A program made the position numbers and the translations under genes. A model generated the notes under the pieces. The model was not told where the DNA came from. It worked only from the letters and a program-made list of their open reading frames with translations, and searched no databases. A DNA stretch of 64,000 nt, taken from positions 39,444,648 through 39,508,647 of the forward strand of contig CALNVZ010000218.1 of assembly GCA_940671915.1 (NCBI GenBank), in the 5' to 3' direction. The first letter of the stretch is position 1, and each line of letters begins with the position of its first letter. Positions 10,890 to 22,360 of this stretch are shown piece by piece. The stretch is from Paracentrotus lividus (lineage: Eukaryota > Echinodermata > Echinoidea > Camarodonta > Echinidae).

Positions 10890-11647
10890 TGGTTTAAAGA
10901 AAAAGGGGGGAAATGGACCTATAAAGAGGAGTTTACTTGAAAAGACTTTTGACTTATGCTATTATTTGACTTTTATGTGTGTTCGACTTAGGCAGGGTTG
11001 ACCGTATTTTGTATTTTGAAGATATTCAAAGTGTGGTTATGGATTGAACCATAAATACTGAGTAAAGGTAAGTAAACGTCACTCTTTACTGACTTTTTTT
11101 TTTCAAGTTCATAAATGATCTGTTAAGTGCCTTTAATTACACATAATATTCTTAGAATGTGCCAAAGTGGCTAAAAATTATTATTTGAATGCAGATAATT
11201 TTGTTATTGCAAAGGTATGGGGAATTTATCATTCAACATAATATTTCATGTAAAAAAATAATTGTTGTTGTATTCAGTCATATGTGTTTATCAAATAAAA
11301 CTTGTATTTTATACATGTAAATGTAAAATTATATAACAGTAAGACAAAAATAAAATGAATGTAGGTGACAATTCAATATATTCAATAATTCATATGATGA
11401 AATTATGACTGATTTTATTAACTTCATTTAGTTCTGCGCTGCTATGTAATATCGGGGTAGGAGTTGGCCTGGATATGTACTCGATATGAATGGAACGTCT
11501 AGTTCACACTCTAAAAAAAGAAGAGTCAAAATGATCAATTTCTGGGTCATTCATCGCCATGTAGCTGGTACGGCTCCATTTGACCCGGAATATCGTAAGA
11601 GTCAAATGGAAACAGAATGGGGTCCTTTTGACTCTTTTTGTAGAGTG
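10890..11647. other. Intergenic, no gene seen
   Basis: AT-rich sequence with only short reading frames and no recognised motif. Confidence 0.6.
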
Positions 11648-11813
11648 CAGGGGCCGCGGAGCCGGGGGAACTGGGGGCTTCAGCCCCACCCCCCACCCGA
11701 CCCCTCCCCCACTTTTGTCAGCAAACGTGTACAAAAACGCAAAAAATGACCATAGATTAGTGAATTTTAGCCTGTTCAGCCCCTCCACTTTAAAAAACGC
11801 TCCGCAGCCCATG
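11648..11813 (+). mobile_element. MITE with CAGGGGCCGCGGAGC ends, copy 1
   Basis: The left end reads CAGGGGCCGCGGAGC and the right end GCTCCGCAGCCCATG. The interior holds CTTCAGCCCCACCCCCC, CGTGTACAAAAACGC and TTCAGCCCCTCCACTTT. Other copies are at 18529-18703 (inverted) and 36277-36391. Reading frames over it are repeat shadows. Confidence 0.8.
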
Positions 11814-12317
11814 GAGTGCATTGTTGGACCAGGGAAGTGTGAGTTGGTTGGACCAACTAAATGAGAAAAATCGGTCTGTTTTGATATTAAAACCCTGGGC
11901 CAAACTTGGGTCCGGAGAAATAGAAAATGGAAAGCTTTGTAATTTTTTAATGCAACTCATCATGTAATTTCCTCACAAGAATATGGTTGTGATTAAACTG
12001 CTATGGTCTTCTCCGCTATTTTGTTTTGACATGCATTATTTTGTTTGTATCACACTCTGAAGGGAGAATCCACTCGTAGGAATCGTAAAATAAAAGTAAA
12101 ATAAAAAAGAAGTTTCATTGGAATCGGTTATAACATAAGAGACTTATGGAAGTTTGAAAAGTCTCATACTTTCTATGTTGATCCTCTTATTTGATAAATA
12201 ACCTAAAAATGACCGATTTTGTGGACAACCCTCCATTTGTTATGTACTTCAATTTTCATAGTGCATCTAACCCACTTTTGAGTTTGAAATACATGTATGT
12301 CAAAGTCAGAATGAAAT

Positions 12318-13830
12318 GGCTACAGCCCGATAGTCCGCGGGTCCGATAGTCCGTGGGTCCGTTAGTCCGCGGGTCCGTTAGTCCGCGGGTCCGATAGTCC
12401 GCGGGCGGGGGGGGGGGGGGGGGGGGTGATGTTTGTTACTCTGAGGGTTCGTTATTCCGAAAAAAGGAATGAGGTTCGTTATTCCGAAAATAGAAAAAGG
12501 TTTGTTATTCCGAAAAAAGAAAAGGTTCGTTATTCCGAATTTTTGTTATATCCAAAGATAGAAATGGTTCGTTGTTCCGAAAATAGAATGAGGTTCGTTA
12601 TTCCAAAAATAGAAAAAGGTTCGTTATTCCGAAAATAGAAAAAGGTTCGTTATTCCGAAAATAGAAAAAGGTTCGTTATTCCGAAAATAGAAAATGTTTG
12701 TTATTCCGAATGTTCGTTATTTCAAAAATAGAAAAGGTTCGGGGAGGGGTGTCATTATTTAACAGCATTTGCTTTAAATTTTAATTTTCGGGGAATTTAT
12801 TTCACAAAATTATCAACAGCGACTTCTGCTGAAGTTTCGCCTCTAAAATCGGGCCGTTTGACAGTCCATAACTAAATAATTTATTCCGCAATTGTTTTCG
12901 TTCCGTCTTTTTTTAATGAAGAATTTATCTCCCAAAGTTATCGACGGTGACTTCTTCCGAAAAAGAATAAGTTTTGCTACTTAAATCTTGCCGTTCTCAC
13001 GCCATAACTAAATAATTGCTTCTACAACTATTTTTTCGTGCCGTTTTTATTTCATAAAGAAATTATTTCGAAACATAGTAAGCGGCGACTTATCCGGTAA
13101 AGAATAAGTTTCGTTTCTAAAATTAGGCCGTTATCACTCAATAACTAAATAATTATATCCACAATTGTATCCATTCCGTATTCATTTATGAAAGAAATTA
13201 TTTAAAATCATCAGCAAAACTTTTTCTTTATCGGAAGAATTCGCCGTCGATACTTTTTCGACATAACTTCTTCATGTAATAAAGACGGGGCGGATATTAT
13301 TGCGGAATCCATTATTTAGTTCCCCTTTCGATTTTCCCGGCTTCGCCACATTATTTTAGTTTCAGACTAACGAACCTTATCTCATTTTTGTAATAACGGA
13401 CCTTCGGAATAACGAACCTTATTCTATTTTCGGAATAACGAACCTTTTTCTATTTTTGGAAAAAACAAACCTTTTTCTATTTTTGGAAAAAAATAACCAT
13501 TTTCTATTTTCGGAATAACGAACCTTTTTTATTTTTGTAATAACGAACCTTTTTCTATTTTCAAAATAACGAACCTTTTTCTATTTTCAAAATAACGAAC
13601 CTTCTTCTATTTTCGGAATAACGAACCTTTTCTATTTCCGGAATTACGAACCTCATTCTATTTTTCGGAATAACGAACCTTCAGAGTAACAAACATCAAC
13701 CCCCCCCCCCCCCCCCCCCCCCCCCCCACGCGGACTAACGGACCCGCGGACTATCGGACCCGCGGGGTAACGGACCCGCGGACTATCGGACCCGCGGACT
13801 AACGGACCCGCGGACTATCGGGATGACCCC
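12318..13830. mobile_element. Foldback transposon with compound tandem-repeat arms
   Basis: A 1.5 kb element with inverted arms of layered structure. Each arm has an outer array of about 4.5 copies of a 16 bp unit (GTCCGCGGGTCCGATA; left from 12326, right ending 13822). Next comes a G or C homopolymer run (12407-12426 and 13700-13727), then an array of a roughly 26 bp unit based on GGTTCGTTATTCCGAAAATA (12446-12740 and 13375-13690). The centre holds three direct copies of a roughly 136 bp unit with CCATAACTAAATAATT (12781-13190) and one inverted partial copy (about 13200-13340). AATGAAAT occurs at 12310-12317 and 13831-13838, a likely 8 bp target duplication. It is non-coding. The layout recalls the sea urchin TU foldback elements, whose outer terminal domains are also tandem arrays (from memory). 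Confidence 0.85.
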
Positions 13831-14377
13831 AATGAAATAGTCAAACGTTTGAAAAATAGAGGGGGAAATGTGAAAATCTGTGTACAAAAAGCAAATGGAA
13901 AGGTGTCCCCAAATCAGCCCTTTTTAAACAATTGAAATATATAATATCAAAAAATTAAGAAAAAAGGAAAAGAAACTGGGATTCCATCGGGATTCGAACC
14001 CAAGTCTCTTCTGACCACATTTTAGCATGTTTAGAGAATGAATTTAAAAAGAAACGATTATAAACTGTAACTGATTTTGAAGAATAGAGAATCAGTGCAC
14101 ACAACGGTATAGTATAATGTCTAGAGAAGCTGAATAAATAAAATTGATGTATTTGGTATTAAAAAAGGAATGGTATTTAATATTATGGGGATGAAAGATG
14201 TAATATTTCTGGTGCACACAAACGATTTGGAACAACAATAAATTATCTCATGGTTGTTTATTAAAGTCCTTGACCGGACCGAGAAATGAAAAACCAAATT
14301 ACTATAAAACGAAAGCTAATATTTTTCATGATACAACAACATTCCCAATTTAAGTATTTTTATTGTCCTTCTAGAAA

Positions 14378-14720
14378 GTATTTCATTAAAAAGGTGATCG
14401 AACCTCAACCAGGCCGGCCTCCCAAATACTCGAAAAAGTACCCCTATTTTAAATGGCTCGGCTGATGACGTCGAAAGATGTTAACGGAATGCTACATGCT
14501 AAATGCTGAATGAATTTGCCTTTCATTTCATAACAATAGAACTCTAGCACACATTGGGTCTATTGTTCTGACATAGCAACACAAACGTGTTTTCTAAAGG
14601 CGGAACCCAATTATGCCTGGCCCATTCTTTGACGTCATCAACCGCGCTATTAAATAGGGGTAACTTTTCGAATATTGGGAGGGATGGCCTGGTTGAGTTC
14701 GATCACCTTTTTATGAATAC
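14378..14720. mobile_element. Foldback MITE with AAAAAGGTGATCGAACCTCA arms
   Basis: The left arm (AAAAAGGTGATCGAAC, CTCAACCAGGCCGGCCTCC, TACCCCTATTT) and right arm (AAATAGGGGTAAC, GGCCTGGTTGAGTTCGATC) are complementary over about 90 bp. TGACGTCA, a full CRE palindrome, lies in the right arm at 14630-14637, with TGACGTC in the left. No coding capacity. Confidence 0.8.
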
Positions 14721-14785
14721 TGTTATGAAAATTGAATTCAATTTGGGGTATTTATGTTATACGCCAACTTAGCTTTCAATCGATG

Positions 14786-15015
14786 TAATGCTACAGTCAC
14801 ACAGACACTTACGTATAGTTACGTCCGGTTGCGTCCAAAAATTATTTCTTTTTTCTGCGGATCCCCACGGATGCCTACCCGTCATATTCAGCAGTAGAAA
14901 TATTGATAATTTCATTCATTTCATTTCATTTCATTGGGGATCCGCAGAAAAGAAAATAATTTTTGGACGCAACCGGACGTAACTATACGTAAGTGTCTGT
15001 GTGACTGTAGCATTA
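14786..15015. mobile_element. MITE with TAATGCTACAGTCACAC ends, copy 1
   Basis: Nearly perfect inverted arms of about 85-90 bp begin TAATGCTACAGTCACACAGA and continue through GTTACGTCCGGTTGCGTCC and CTGCGGATCCCC. A short (TTTCA)n-like centre separates them. TA at both borders suggests a TA target site. Related copies are at 20831-21069 and 22117-22360, and only the last arm tip survives near 60259-60275. Confidence 0.9.
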
Positions 15016-15087
15016 GGTTGTATTTACTATCCGTCCATGGTCATGATGGTCTTTAAATACTTTGGTATCTTATTGGCGAAGTATTCA

Positions 15088-17830
15088 GGCGCGTATCCAG
15101 GATTTTGCACCCCGGGGGGCCCGTTGTGATTTTGGCGCCCCTGTGTACTTTTCAAAATATGGCGCCCCTCCACCCCCCCATAGGCAACACAGATTTTAAA
15201 GAAAATAATTCATTAGAAGGTTTTTTTTTTGTTGTTTTTTTTAATGTTGAGTTCATGGAAAAGAATTTCTAGGAATATGAGGTATTACCGCTATAGATGA
15301 AAATACTAATAATGCTAATAACGAGCGGGAGGCGCGATCGGATTTTTTCCCTCTACTTTACGATCAGAAAGTAAAGAATTATAAGCAATTAGGGGTTTCA
15401 ATTTTGTTTGGCTCTTCATCAGAATATCATATGAACGGGAGCTGTAATTTGTCCATAAAAACGATTTGAAAGCAAGCCATATAAAATCATCTGAAATTTG
15501 TCCATCAAGTAATGTGAAATCAAACAAATTTAGATTGATGTTTTGTTGTTCAGAATCCTCATAATCTGCTTATAAGAAAGAAAAAATAGGCGAGCGTGAA
15601 GCGCGAGCGGAAATTTGATGTATCGGAATGATCTGAAAACGTGACATTTTATGCATTCCTCAGGAACACAAATTAATAACTCCTTGGTTAATGATGCGAG
15701 CGCGAAGCGCGAGCGAATATTTTGCTCTATGTTATAGAGACCAGAAGATTAGGACCAATTTGGCCTCCATGATAATTTAAAGACCAATATGTTGCCCAGT
15801 AATTTTACATATGAGAGAAAGATGAATATCTACCTATCTATCTATCTGTTTATCTATCTATCTATAATTCTGCTTCCCTCCCTAAGTTTAAGATACATTT
15901 GGCGCCAACTAAGTATAAGATCATTTGGCGCCCCCTAAATTTTAGATTGGATTGGCGCCATACATGCATGATCTAGGTCAATTTGTCCCTGGGTTTAAAA
16001 TCAATTTGGTGGCGGTTAGTTTCAGGTCAACTTGAAAATACAAAATTAAATGTAACGTGTGTTCAAATAAATTTAAATATCTTGATGATTAGTATCCCAT
16101 AATGTAAATTCTGTGAAAAGGAATAACACAGGCGATCGCGAAGCGCGAGCAAAATTTGATGTCTTTGAATGGTTATAAAACATGACATTGTATGCGTTCC
16201 TCACGAACACAATATAATAACTCATTGGGGAAAAATGATGCGAGCGCGTAGCGCGAGCCAAAAATTTTGCTATGTATATACAAACCAGGGGGGATTTAAA
16301 ATTTTAGAGACCATATTTCAAAAGCCAAGTTGTTGCCCCTTAATTTCAGGTAAATTCGGCACACCTCCCTAAGTTCAGGATAAAGTTGGAGCACCTAAGT
16401 ATAAGATAAATTTGGCATCCCTAAGTCTCATGTCAATTTGACGCCCCTACGTTTAGCTTAATTTGGCGCCCCTAAGTTTAAGACCAATTTGGCACCGTCT
16501 TAACTTCAAGTCAATTCGGCGCCCCATAAGATTTAGGTCAATTTGAAATGCAAAAATAAATGTAACGTGAAATTAAAATTAATTGAAATGTTATGTTGGT
16601 TAGAATCCCATAATGTAAATTCTGGTAAGAGGAAAAGCACAGGCGAGCGCGAAGCACGAACGGAAATTTTGATGGATTCGAATGATTAGAAAACAGGACA
16701 TTTCGTGCGTTCGTCAGAAACACAATGTAATAATTCATTGAAAAAAAATTATGCGAGCGCACCCCTCTCTAAGTTTAGGATATAGTTGGAGCCCTTAAGT
16801 TTAAGATAAATTTGGCACCCCTAAGTCTCAGGTCAATTCGGCGCCCCTACATTTGAGCTCAATCTGGCGTCCTTTAATTTAAGATCGATTTGGCGCCCCC
16901 TTAACTTCAGGTCAAATCGGCGCCCCTAAGTATCAGGTCAATTCAGCGCCCCCTAAGTTTCAGATAAATTTTAGCGCCCCTACATTTCAGCTAAATTTGG
17001 CGCCCTTACGTTTAAAATCATTTTGGCGCCCCTCTAAGTTTAAGGTCGATTTGGCGCCTATAAGTTTAAGGTCGATTTGGCGCCCCCTCCTAAATATAAG
17101 GTCGATTCGGTGCCCCACTTATGTTTCGGGTCAATTTGGCGCCCCCATGCACGTTAAGCTCATTTTGGCGCCCCTCTAAATTTAAGTTCGATTTGGCACC
17201 TCCTAAACCTAAGGTCGATTCGGTGCCCCACCTATGTTGCAGGTCAATTTGGCGCCCCTATGTTTAAGCTCAATTTGGCGCCCCTTAGTTTAAGGTCAAT
17301 TTGGCGCCCTTACTTAGTTTAAGGTCGATTCGCGCCCCTAAGTTTAATATCAATTAGGCACCCCCCCCAGCTTCAGTCAATATGGCGCTCCTACGTTTAA
17401 GCTTAATTTGGCGCCCCGTAGTTAAATGTCGATTTGCTCCCCCCCTAATTTAAGCTCAATTCGGCGCCCCCGTAGTTAAATGTCGATTTGGCGCCCCCCC
17501 TAAATTTAAGGTCGATTTGGCGCCCCTAAGTTTAAGGTCAATTTAGTGCCCCTTAGTTTACTGTCGATTTGGCGCCCCCTCTTTTTTTAAGGGCGCCCCT
17601 CCGCCTTTCCCTTTCTCTCTCTCTCTTCTCTTTCTCTCTTTCTCTCTTTTTTTGTTGTTTTTTTTCTTTTCCTTCCTCTTTTCCCCCTTTTTTCCCTTTC
17701 TATTTTTTTTCTCCTTTTTTTCTCCTTTCCTTTTTTTTCTTTCCCTTTCTCCCTTTTTCCTCCTTTTTTCGGCGCCCCCCCCCTGCGCGCCCCGGGGGCC
17801 CGGGCCGTAGCCCCCCCCAGAATACGCGCA
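15088..17830 (+). mobile_element. 2.7 kb element built of a GGCGCC-type minisatellite
   Basis: The left end GGCGCGTATCCAGGATTTTG and right end CAGAATACGCGCAT form short imperfect inverted termini. From about 15880 to 17580 most of the body is a degenerate array of 26-30 bp units of the form AAGTTTAAGGTCAATTTGG followed by CGCCCCC. The array is interrupted by two of three copies of a roughly 500 bp unit, copies that carry paired GCGAGCGCGAAGCGCGAGC motifs (about 15590-15710, 16130-16260, 16640-16760). The last 250 bp before the right end is pyrimidine-rich. No transposase is present. Reading frames here are repeat artefacts. Confidence 0.75.
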
Positions 17831-18528
17831 TGGTATTGGTCCAATTTTCTCTCTTCAAGTCCTCCCCCGAAAAAAAAACTTCTCCTTCCGTCTTAATTTC
17901 CATTCTCCGTTTCTTATCCTCTATTTTTTAAAAGGTGGAGCGTTCGGTTCGTTGGATTTGTGCCAGAATAGTTGTTTGGAATATAATTTTTAATATGTCT
18001 ACAATCTGTTTATATGATTGAGGCATAGTTATGGTTAAGTATAAATTTAGATTCGGTCTTTTTCAGGATGGAAATCTCTTATCGAATGATACCAGAACAG
18101 CCCCTTTTTTCGACTGTGCTCCCATCCCATAGAGTCATAGACCTACCTCTCCAAGTCCTGTATATCTGCCGCTTATTTGGCGAACAGTAAAAATTCGATT
18201 GCTTGATTCAAGGAGCTTCAAAGCTCTTTGCTTGAATCATGGATATAATGTGTATATCCGTGCTTGAATGGAGTAAACTTTCAGAGCTCTGTAAACGTTT
18301 ATTGTACTACCCCATCAACGTTGACATTCTGTCAATTCTATCCGTCCTCGATTATGGGGAAATTGTGGTTTGGTCGTACCCTGCAGAAAATAAACATCAA
18401 AACAGGCAAACTAAATGACGGTTTTAATTGATACAAGTATTGGATGTTAATATATTTATGCCTCACTCCATCCAGGTGAGGTTTATAGGTACCGACAGGA
18501 AGATATTTCCCCAATCGTATTCGTAAGT

Positions 18529-18703
18529 CAGGGGCCGCGGAGCGTTTTTAAAAGTGGAGGGGCTAAGCCGGAAGTGGGGGGGGGGGGCTGAACAGGCTAA
18601 AAATCATAAATGTATGGTCATTTTTGCATTTTTTGTACACGTTGGCTGAAAAAAGTGGGGGCTACAGCCCCCCAGCCCCCCCCCCCCGGCTCCGCGGCCC
18701 CTG
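18529..18703 (-). mobile_element. MITE with CAGGGGCCGCGGAGC ends, copy 2
   Basis: Perfect 15 bp ends, CAGGGGCCGCGGAGC and its complement, bound G-rich and C-rich arms. The orientation is opposite to the copy at 11648-11813, sharing GTACACGTTGGCTG inside. Non-coding. Confidence 0.85.
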
Positions 18704-18858
18704 GAAGCTATATTCAGACGGGTAACCTTGAGGGTGACATGAGAAACCTTTACAGGTGGAACCGGCAAATTGGTAAGACGTTAATTATCTGAATATAATA
18801 AATAAATTGTAAATAGAATGAAAGAAAATAAGATAAATAACCAATTTAAAGGGGAAAA

Positions 18859-18898
<40 letters not shown>

Positions 18899-19898
18899 TA
18901 CGTTGATGACAGTAGTCAAACTTTTGACTGGTGACCATTGTAGAAAAACAAAAAACAACTACAACACTTTAAAGCGGATGCCGGTATTAGTAAAAACAGG
19001 GATACCTTCCCTGATTTACCACCTGTTGTATGGGTAGCCAAAAGGGCCAATTTTAGTAATGGCGTGAATCGGCTAACAAAGACAAAATAAACTATGATAC
19101 AAAACAAAAAGGTTAACCATCATATTTTTGCATAATATTGTTGTCTATTTCTGACTATTGGATTATTTATGTCTTAATATTAACTGATTTATTCTATTTT
19201 TGTTATCGACCCCTTTTGGTTGCCCATACGCAGGTGATAAATGATAGCGAATTCCTGCGCAGCCTATAGTTTTTGTGTCCGTCTCAAAAGTGGGCGTTGC
19301 TCATTGTAACATGGAGTTTTTGGTGTCAAATAATAGTTGAGGATATGAGCATTATCTACATATAAATCTTTTCCTCAAAGAACCATATATTTCTTATTTG
19401 GTAGCCATTTAAAAAGTGTATAGTTCTTTCTGAGACACACTGTAGAAGCCTTTATTCATACCATTCTTGGTATGACGATAATGTTAACTTGATATGCCGC
19501 TCATGTATAGATAATGTTCTCCCCGCTTGTATCTCATCTCGAGCAACTTTGGGTCATAAATAACATCATTTGACAGGCTTTGTAGCACATGCCGTGCTCG
19601 CTCACAATGTTTCAGGCAGAAATAAACCTTTATACACAGATGGCTCTTTACCGTTGATGCAACAAGGTTGAGGGGGGGGGGGATTAAGAAAAAACATTCA
19701 GTGTCGGATCTAGGACGGGGCGCAACATGTAAATCTCGCCCCCCCCCCCCAACTCAGGCGGTCAACCATACACATATGCTCGTACAGGAAAAGGGGGTGA
19801 TTTTGCTGGCTACCAAGAGTCTGTAATAGGGTGTGCTTTAGATGCAACTTCCCTTCCAAAAGACTTTTATAGGGGGTAATTTTGACAGGGCTTCCCCT
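18704..19898. other. Intergenic, no gene seen
   Basis: Contains a (GA)n microsatellite at 18861-18894 and a repeat scrap GTGTCGGATCTAGGACGGGG with G and C runs at 19671-19752. Nothing protein-like was recognised. Confidence 0.6.
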
Positions 19899-20823
19899 AA
19901 AGGCGGGGTCACACGATGCGACTTGCTGCGATGCGATTTTCTAAACAAACGGTAATTTGCATTATTAATGCGACATTTGAAACATGCAAAGTTATCTTAT
20001 GACAGGTAAAAACTGTGAATGAACAATATAATCGAAATTTTGTTCCAATGCAAGCCTTTAAATAGGAGTGAAGGTCAAATTACCTTAAAATCGCAAGATC
20101 GCTGTGAAGTCACAGCAGTATGGAAACAATTTGAATTTATACAGAGAAGGGGGATCGCACTCGCCTTGAATTTCAATTTTGGTATTCATAGGAATACCCA
20201 CAACTTTGGGCAGTATGAATTTCCTTGTTTGAAGGTTTGTATGAAATATTATATAACTCATGCTAAGAATGTTGAATAATCCTGTCCTCTGATTGGTCAA
20301 AAGTCTGGTCATAGTTTTAGCCAGGCCTGGCCAGGGAGGCTGAGCGTTCAATAGTCATCGTTCAATAGTCGTTTTCAATAGTCATTTTTTCAACGGCCAG
20401 GAATCCGTGTTTTGTGCGTGCGCAGACACCGTGTTTTATTCATGTTTTTGTTTTGTTCAGTATGCTAGGCATAAACTGTAGTTGTTTTTAAAGCATCGAC
20501 TGGGGGGCCTTCCATCCTACCATGACCCCTCAGCTAAATGGACGTATGACCGGAGAAAAACAAAACATGTCAGAGTTTTTCTTCGTTATATAAAATATAT
20601 AGTGACTGCCTTAATATTCGGGGCATAGTTGTTTCTAAAGGCTCTCGGGGGCCTTCCATATCCAGCTATGACCCCTCGGCAAGCCTCGGGGTCATAGCTG
20701 GATGGAAGGCCCCCTCGAGCTTTAGAAACAACTATTGCCCCTCATGGCATTCACTATATCTATATTATTAAAGTTTTCCTGAAAACCGTGCCACGTCGCA
20801 TATATAGTGTGAGCCTGCCTTAA
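19899..20823. mobile_element. Element with GGCGGGGTCACACGATGCGAC end
   Basis: The left end AAGGCGGGGTCACACGATGC and right end GTCGCATATATAGTGTGAGC followed by CTGCCTTA are imperfect inverted partners. A near-perfect hairpin at 20597-20763 lies near the right end. Confidence 0.55.
20597..20763. repeat. Long hairpin palindrome
   Basis: Arms of about 80 bp (GGGGGCCTTCCATATCCAGC, TATGACCCCTCGGC) pair across a very short loop with GCCTCGGGGTCATA and GCTGGATGGAAGGCCCCC. A third partial arm (GGGGCCTTCCATCCTACC, ATGACCCCTCAGC) occurs at about 20502-20535. Confidence 0.85.
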
Positions 20824-20830
20824 GAATCCG

Positions 20831-21069
20831 TAATGCTACAGTCACACAGACACTTACGTTGAGTTACGTCCGGTTGCGTCCAAAAATCATTTTCTTTTCT
20901 GCGGACTACCACGGATGCCTTTCCGTCATTGTCAGCAGTGAGAATGGTGATAATTTCATTTATCCAGTAAAACAAAGAAAATATATAAGAAATGAGAGAA
21001 TAAAAGATTAAATAAGGATAAAACATAAATACGTAACTAAACGTAAGTGTCTGTGTGACTGTAGCATTA
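20831..21069. mobile_element. MITE with TAATGCTACAGTCACAC ends, copy 2
   Basis: The left 85 bp matches copy 1 at 14786. The right arm keeps only the terminal AAACGTAAGTGTCTGTGTGA and CTGTAGCATTA. The centre is A-rich and differs from copy 1. Confidence 0.85.
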
Positions 21070-21117
21070 GGAGCATACGTGTACGATTGACAGCCTGAGT
21101 AGGGGGACCGGGATGAA

Positions 21118-21270
21118 AATATAGTTTCAACTTTGTATGTCAATTTCAATGTTTCATTTAAAACCTTCTTTAAAATTATTATTGAAAAAAAAAAAAAACA
21201 CTCCCATTACCCATAAAGATAAAAAAAAAATGCGTAGGCCAAGACAGAAATGTTCACGTTCATATCCCTC
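21118..21270. repeat. Dispersed repeat, copy 1
   Basis: TAGTTTCAACTTTGTA through CACTCCCATTACCCATAAAG and TGTTCACGTTCATATCCCTC. The same sequence lies at 24433-25020, where it is split by about 430 bp of inserted DNA. Confidence 0.7.
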
Positions 21271-21273
21271 TAC

Positions 21274-22115
21274 CGAGTGAGTCAAAAAAAACTTTACACC
21301 TAGAAAAATGTCAATAAAAAGAAAACCAATTTATAAACCCCAAATTATTTTACATATTCTGAAAGAGTAACTCCTCCCGCATCTTCTGGTACCATTTTTG
21401 TGTGGTATGTCTTTACGCTTGGATGAACACGACGCATTGTTTGCGAACATGTCATTTTCGAATTGTGCCAGAATGGGAGTAAATTCAAAACAACAAAAAG
21501 CTAGAAAAAAGCAACTTCATCCTGATTAAAATAGCATAATTTTTTAACGAAAATGTCTTCCGCTAAATAACTGGGCAGGGATGTTTGTACACATATTGAC
21601 TACATTTTGTATGAAAATGAGATAGATCTGTAGAGTCAGGCATGAGTGAGCACACGTCAAAGACAAAATAAACACTTTTCAAAAGTATTAGGGGCCTTTT
21701 CAGGTCTGTCAGTGGCAATTTGCTCTTTAATGTGTACTCATTCGTGCATTACTTCACGAGTCAATCTAATTTTCATACAAAATGTAGTCAATATGTGTAA
21801 CAACACCCCTGCCAAGCTATTAAGCGGAAGACATTTCCGTTAAAAAGTTATGCTATTTTAATCAGGATGAAGTTGCCTTTCTCTAGCTTTTTGTTGTTTT
21901 GATTTTACTCCCATTCTGGCACAATTCAAAATTGACATGTTCGCAAACAATGCGTCGTGTTCATCCAAGCGTAAAGACATACCACATAAAAATGGTACCA
22001 GAAGATGCGGGAGGAGTTACCCTTTCAGAATATGTAAAATAATTTGGGGTTTATAAATTGGTTTTCTTTTTATTGACATTTTTCTAGGTGTAAAGTTTTT
22101 TTTTACTCACTCGGT
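21274..22115. mobile_element. Foldback element with about 370 bp inverted arms
   Basis: Ends CCGAGTGAGTCAAAAAAAAC and the complement GTTTTTTTTTACTCACTCGG are flanked by TA on both sides. The arms are complementary out to about 370 bp (including TCTTCTGGTACCATTTTTGT and CGACGCATTGTTTGCGAACA), leaving a short centre. Non-coding. A TAATGCTACAG MITE abuts its right border. Confidence 0.9.
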
Positions 22116-22116
22116 A

Positions 22117-22360
22117 TAATGCTACAGTCACACAGACACTTACGTTGAGTTACGTCCGTCGTTGCGTCCAAAAAAAAAAAAAATCCTTTTTTTCTGCCCA
22201 TCCCCACGGATGCCTTCCCGTCAGCGTGCTTCCCGTCATAGTCAGCAGTGGAAATAGTGATAATTTCGTTTATCCAATAAAACAAAGAAATGCATAAGAA
22301 ATGATAGAATAGAAGATGGAATAAGGATAAAATTTAAAAAAAAGTACTAAATAAACGTAC
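22117..22360. mobile_element. MITE with TAATGCTACAGTCACAC ends, copy 3, right end lost
   Basis: The left arm and A-rich middle match the copy at 20831. The right arm breaks off at GTACTAAATAAACGTACAG near 22360. Confidence 0.8.

Noticed and set aside
10689..10940. Open frame of 83 codons
   Set aside because: It lies over the palindromic MITE at 10751-10889 and its residues follow the repeat in both arms.
12426..12638. Frame rich in VRYSEKRN-like repeats
   Set aside because: It translates the 26 bp array of the foldback element; no natural protein composition.
13978..14055. Possible tRNA on the minus strand (GGGTTCGAATCCC)
   Set aside because: The T arm is good, but no A box and no acceptor partner can be found upstream on that strand.
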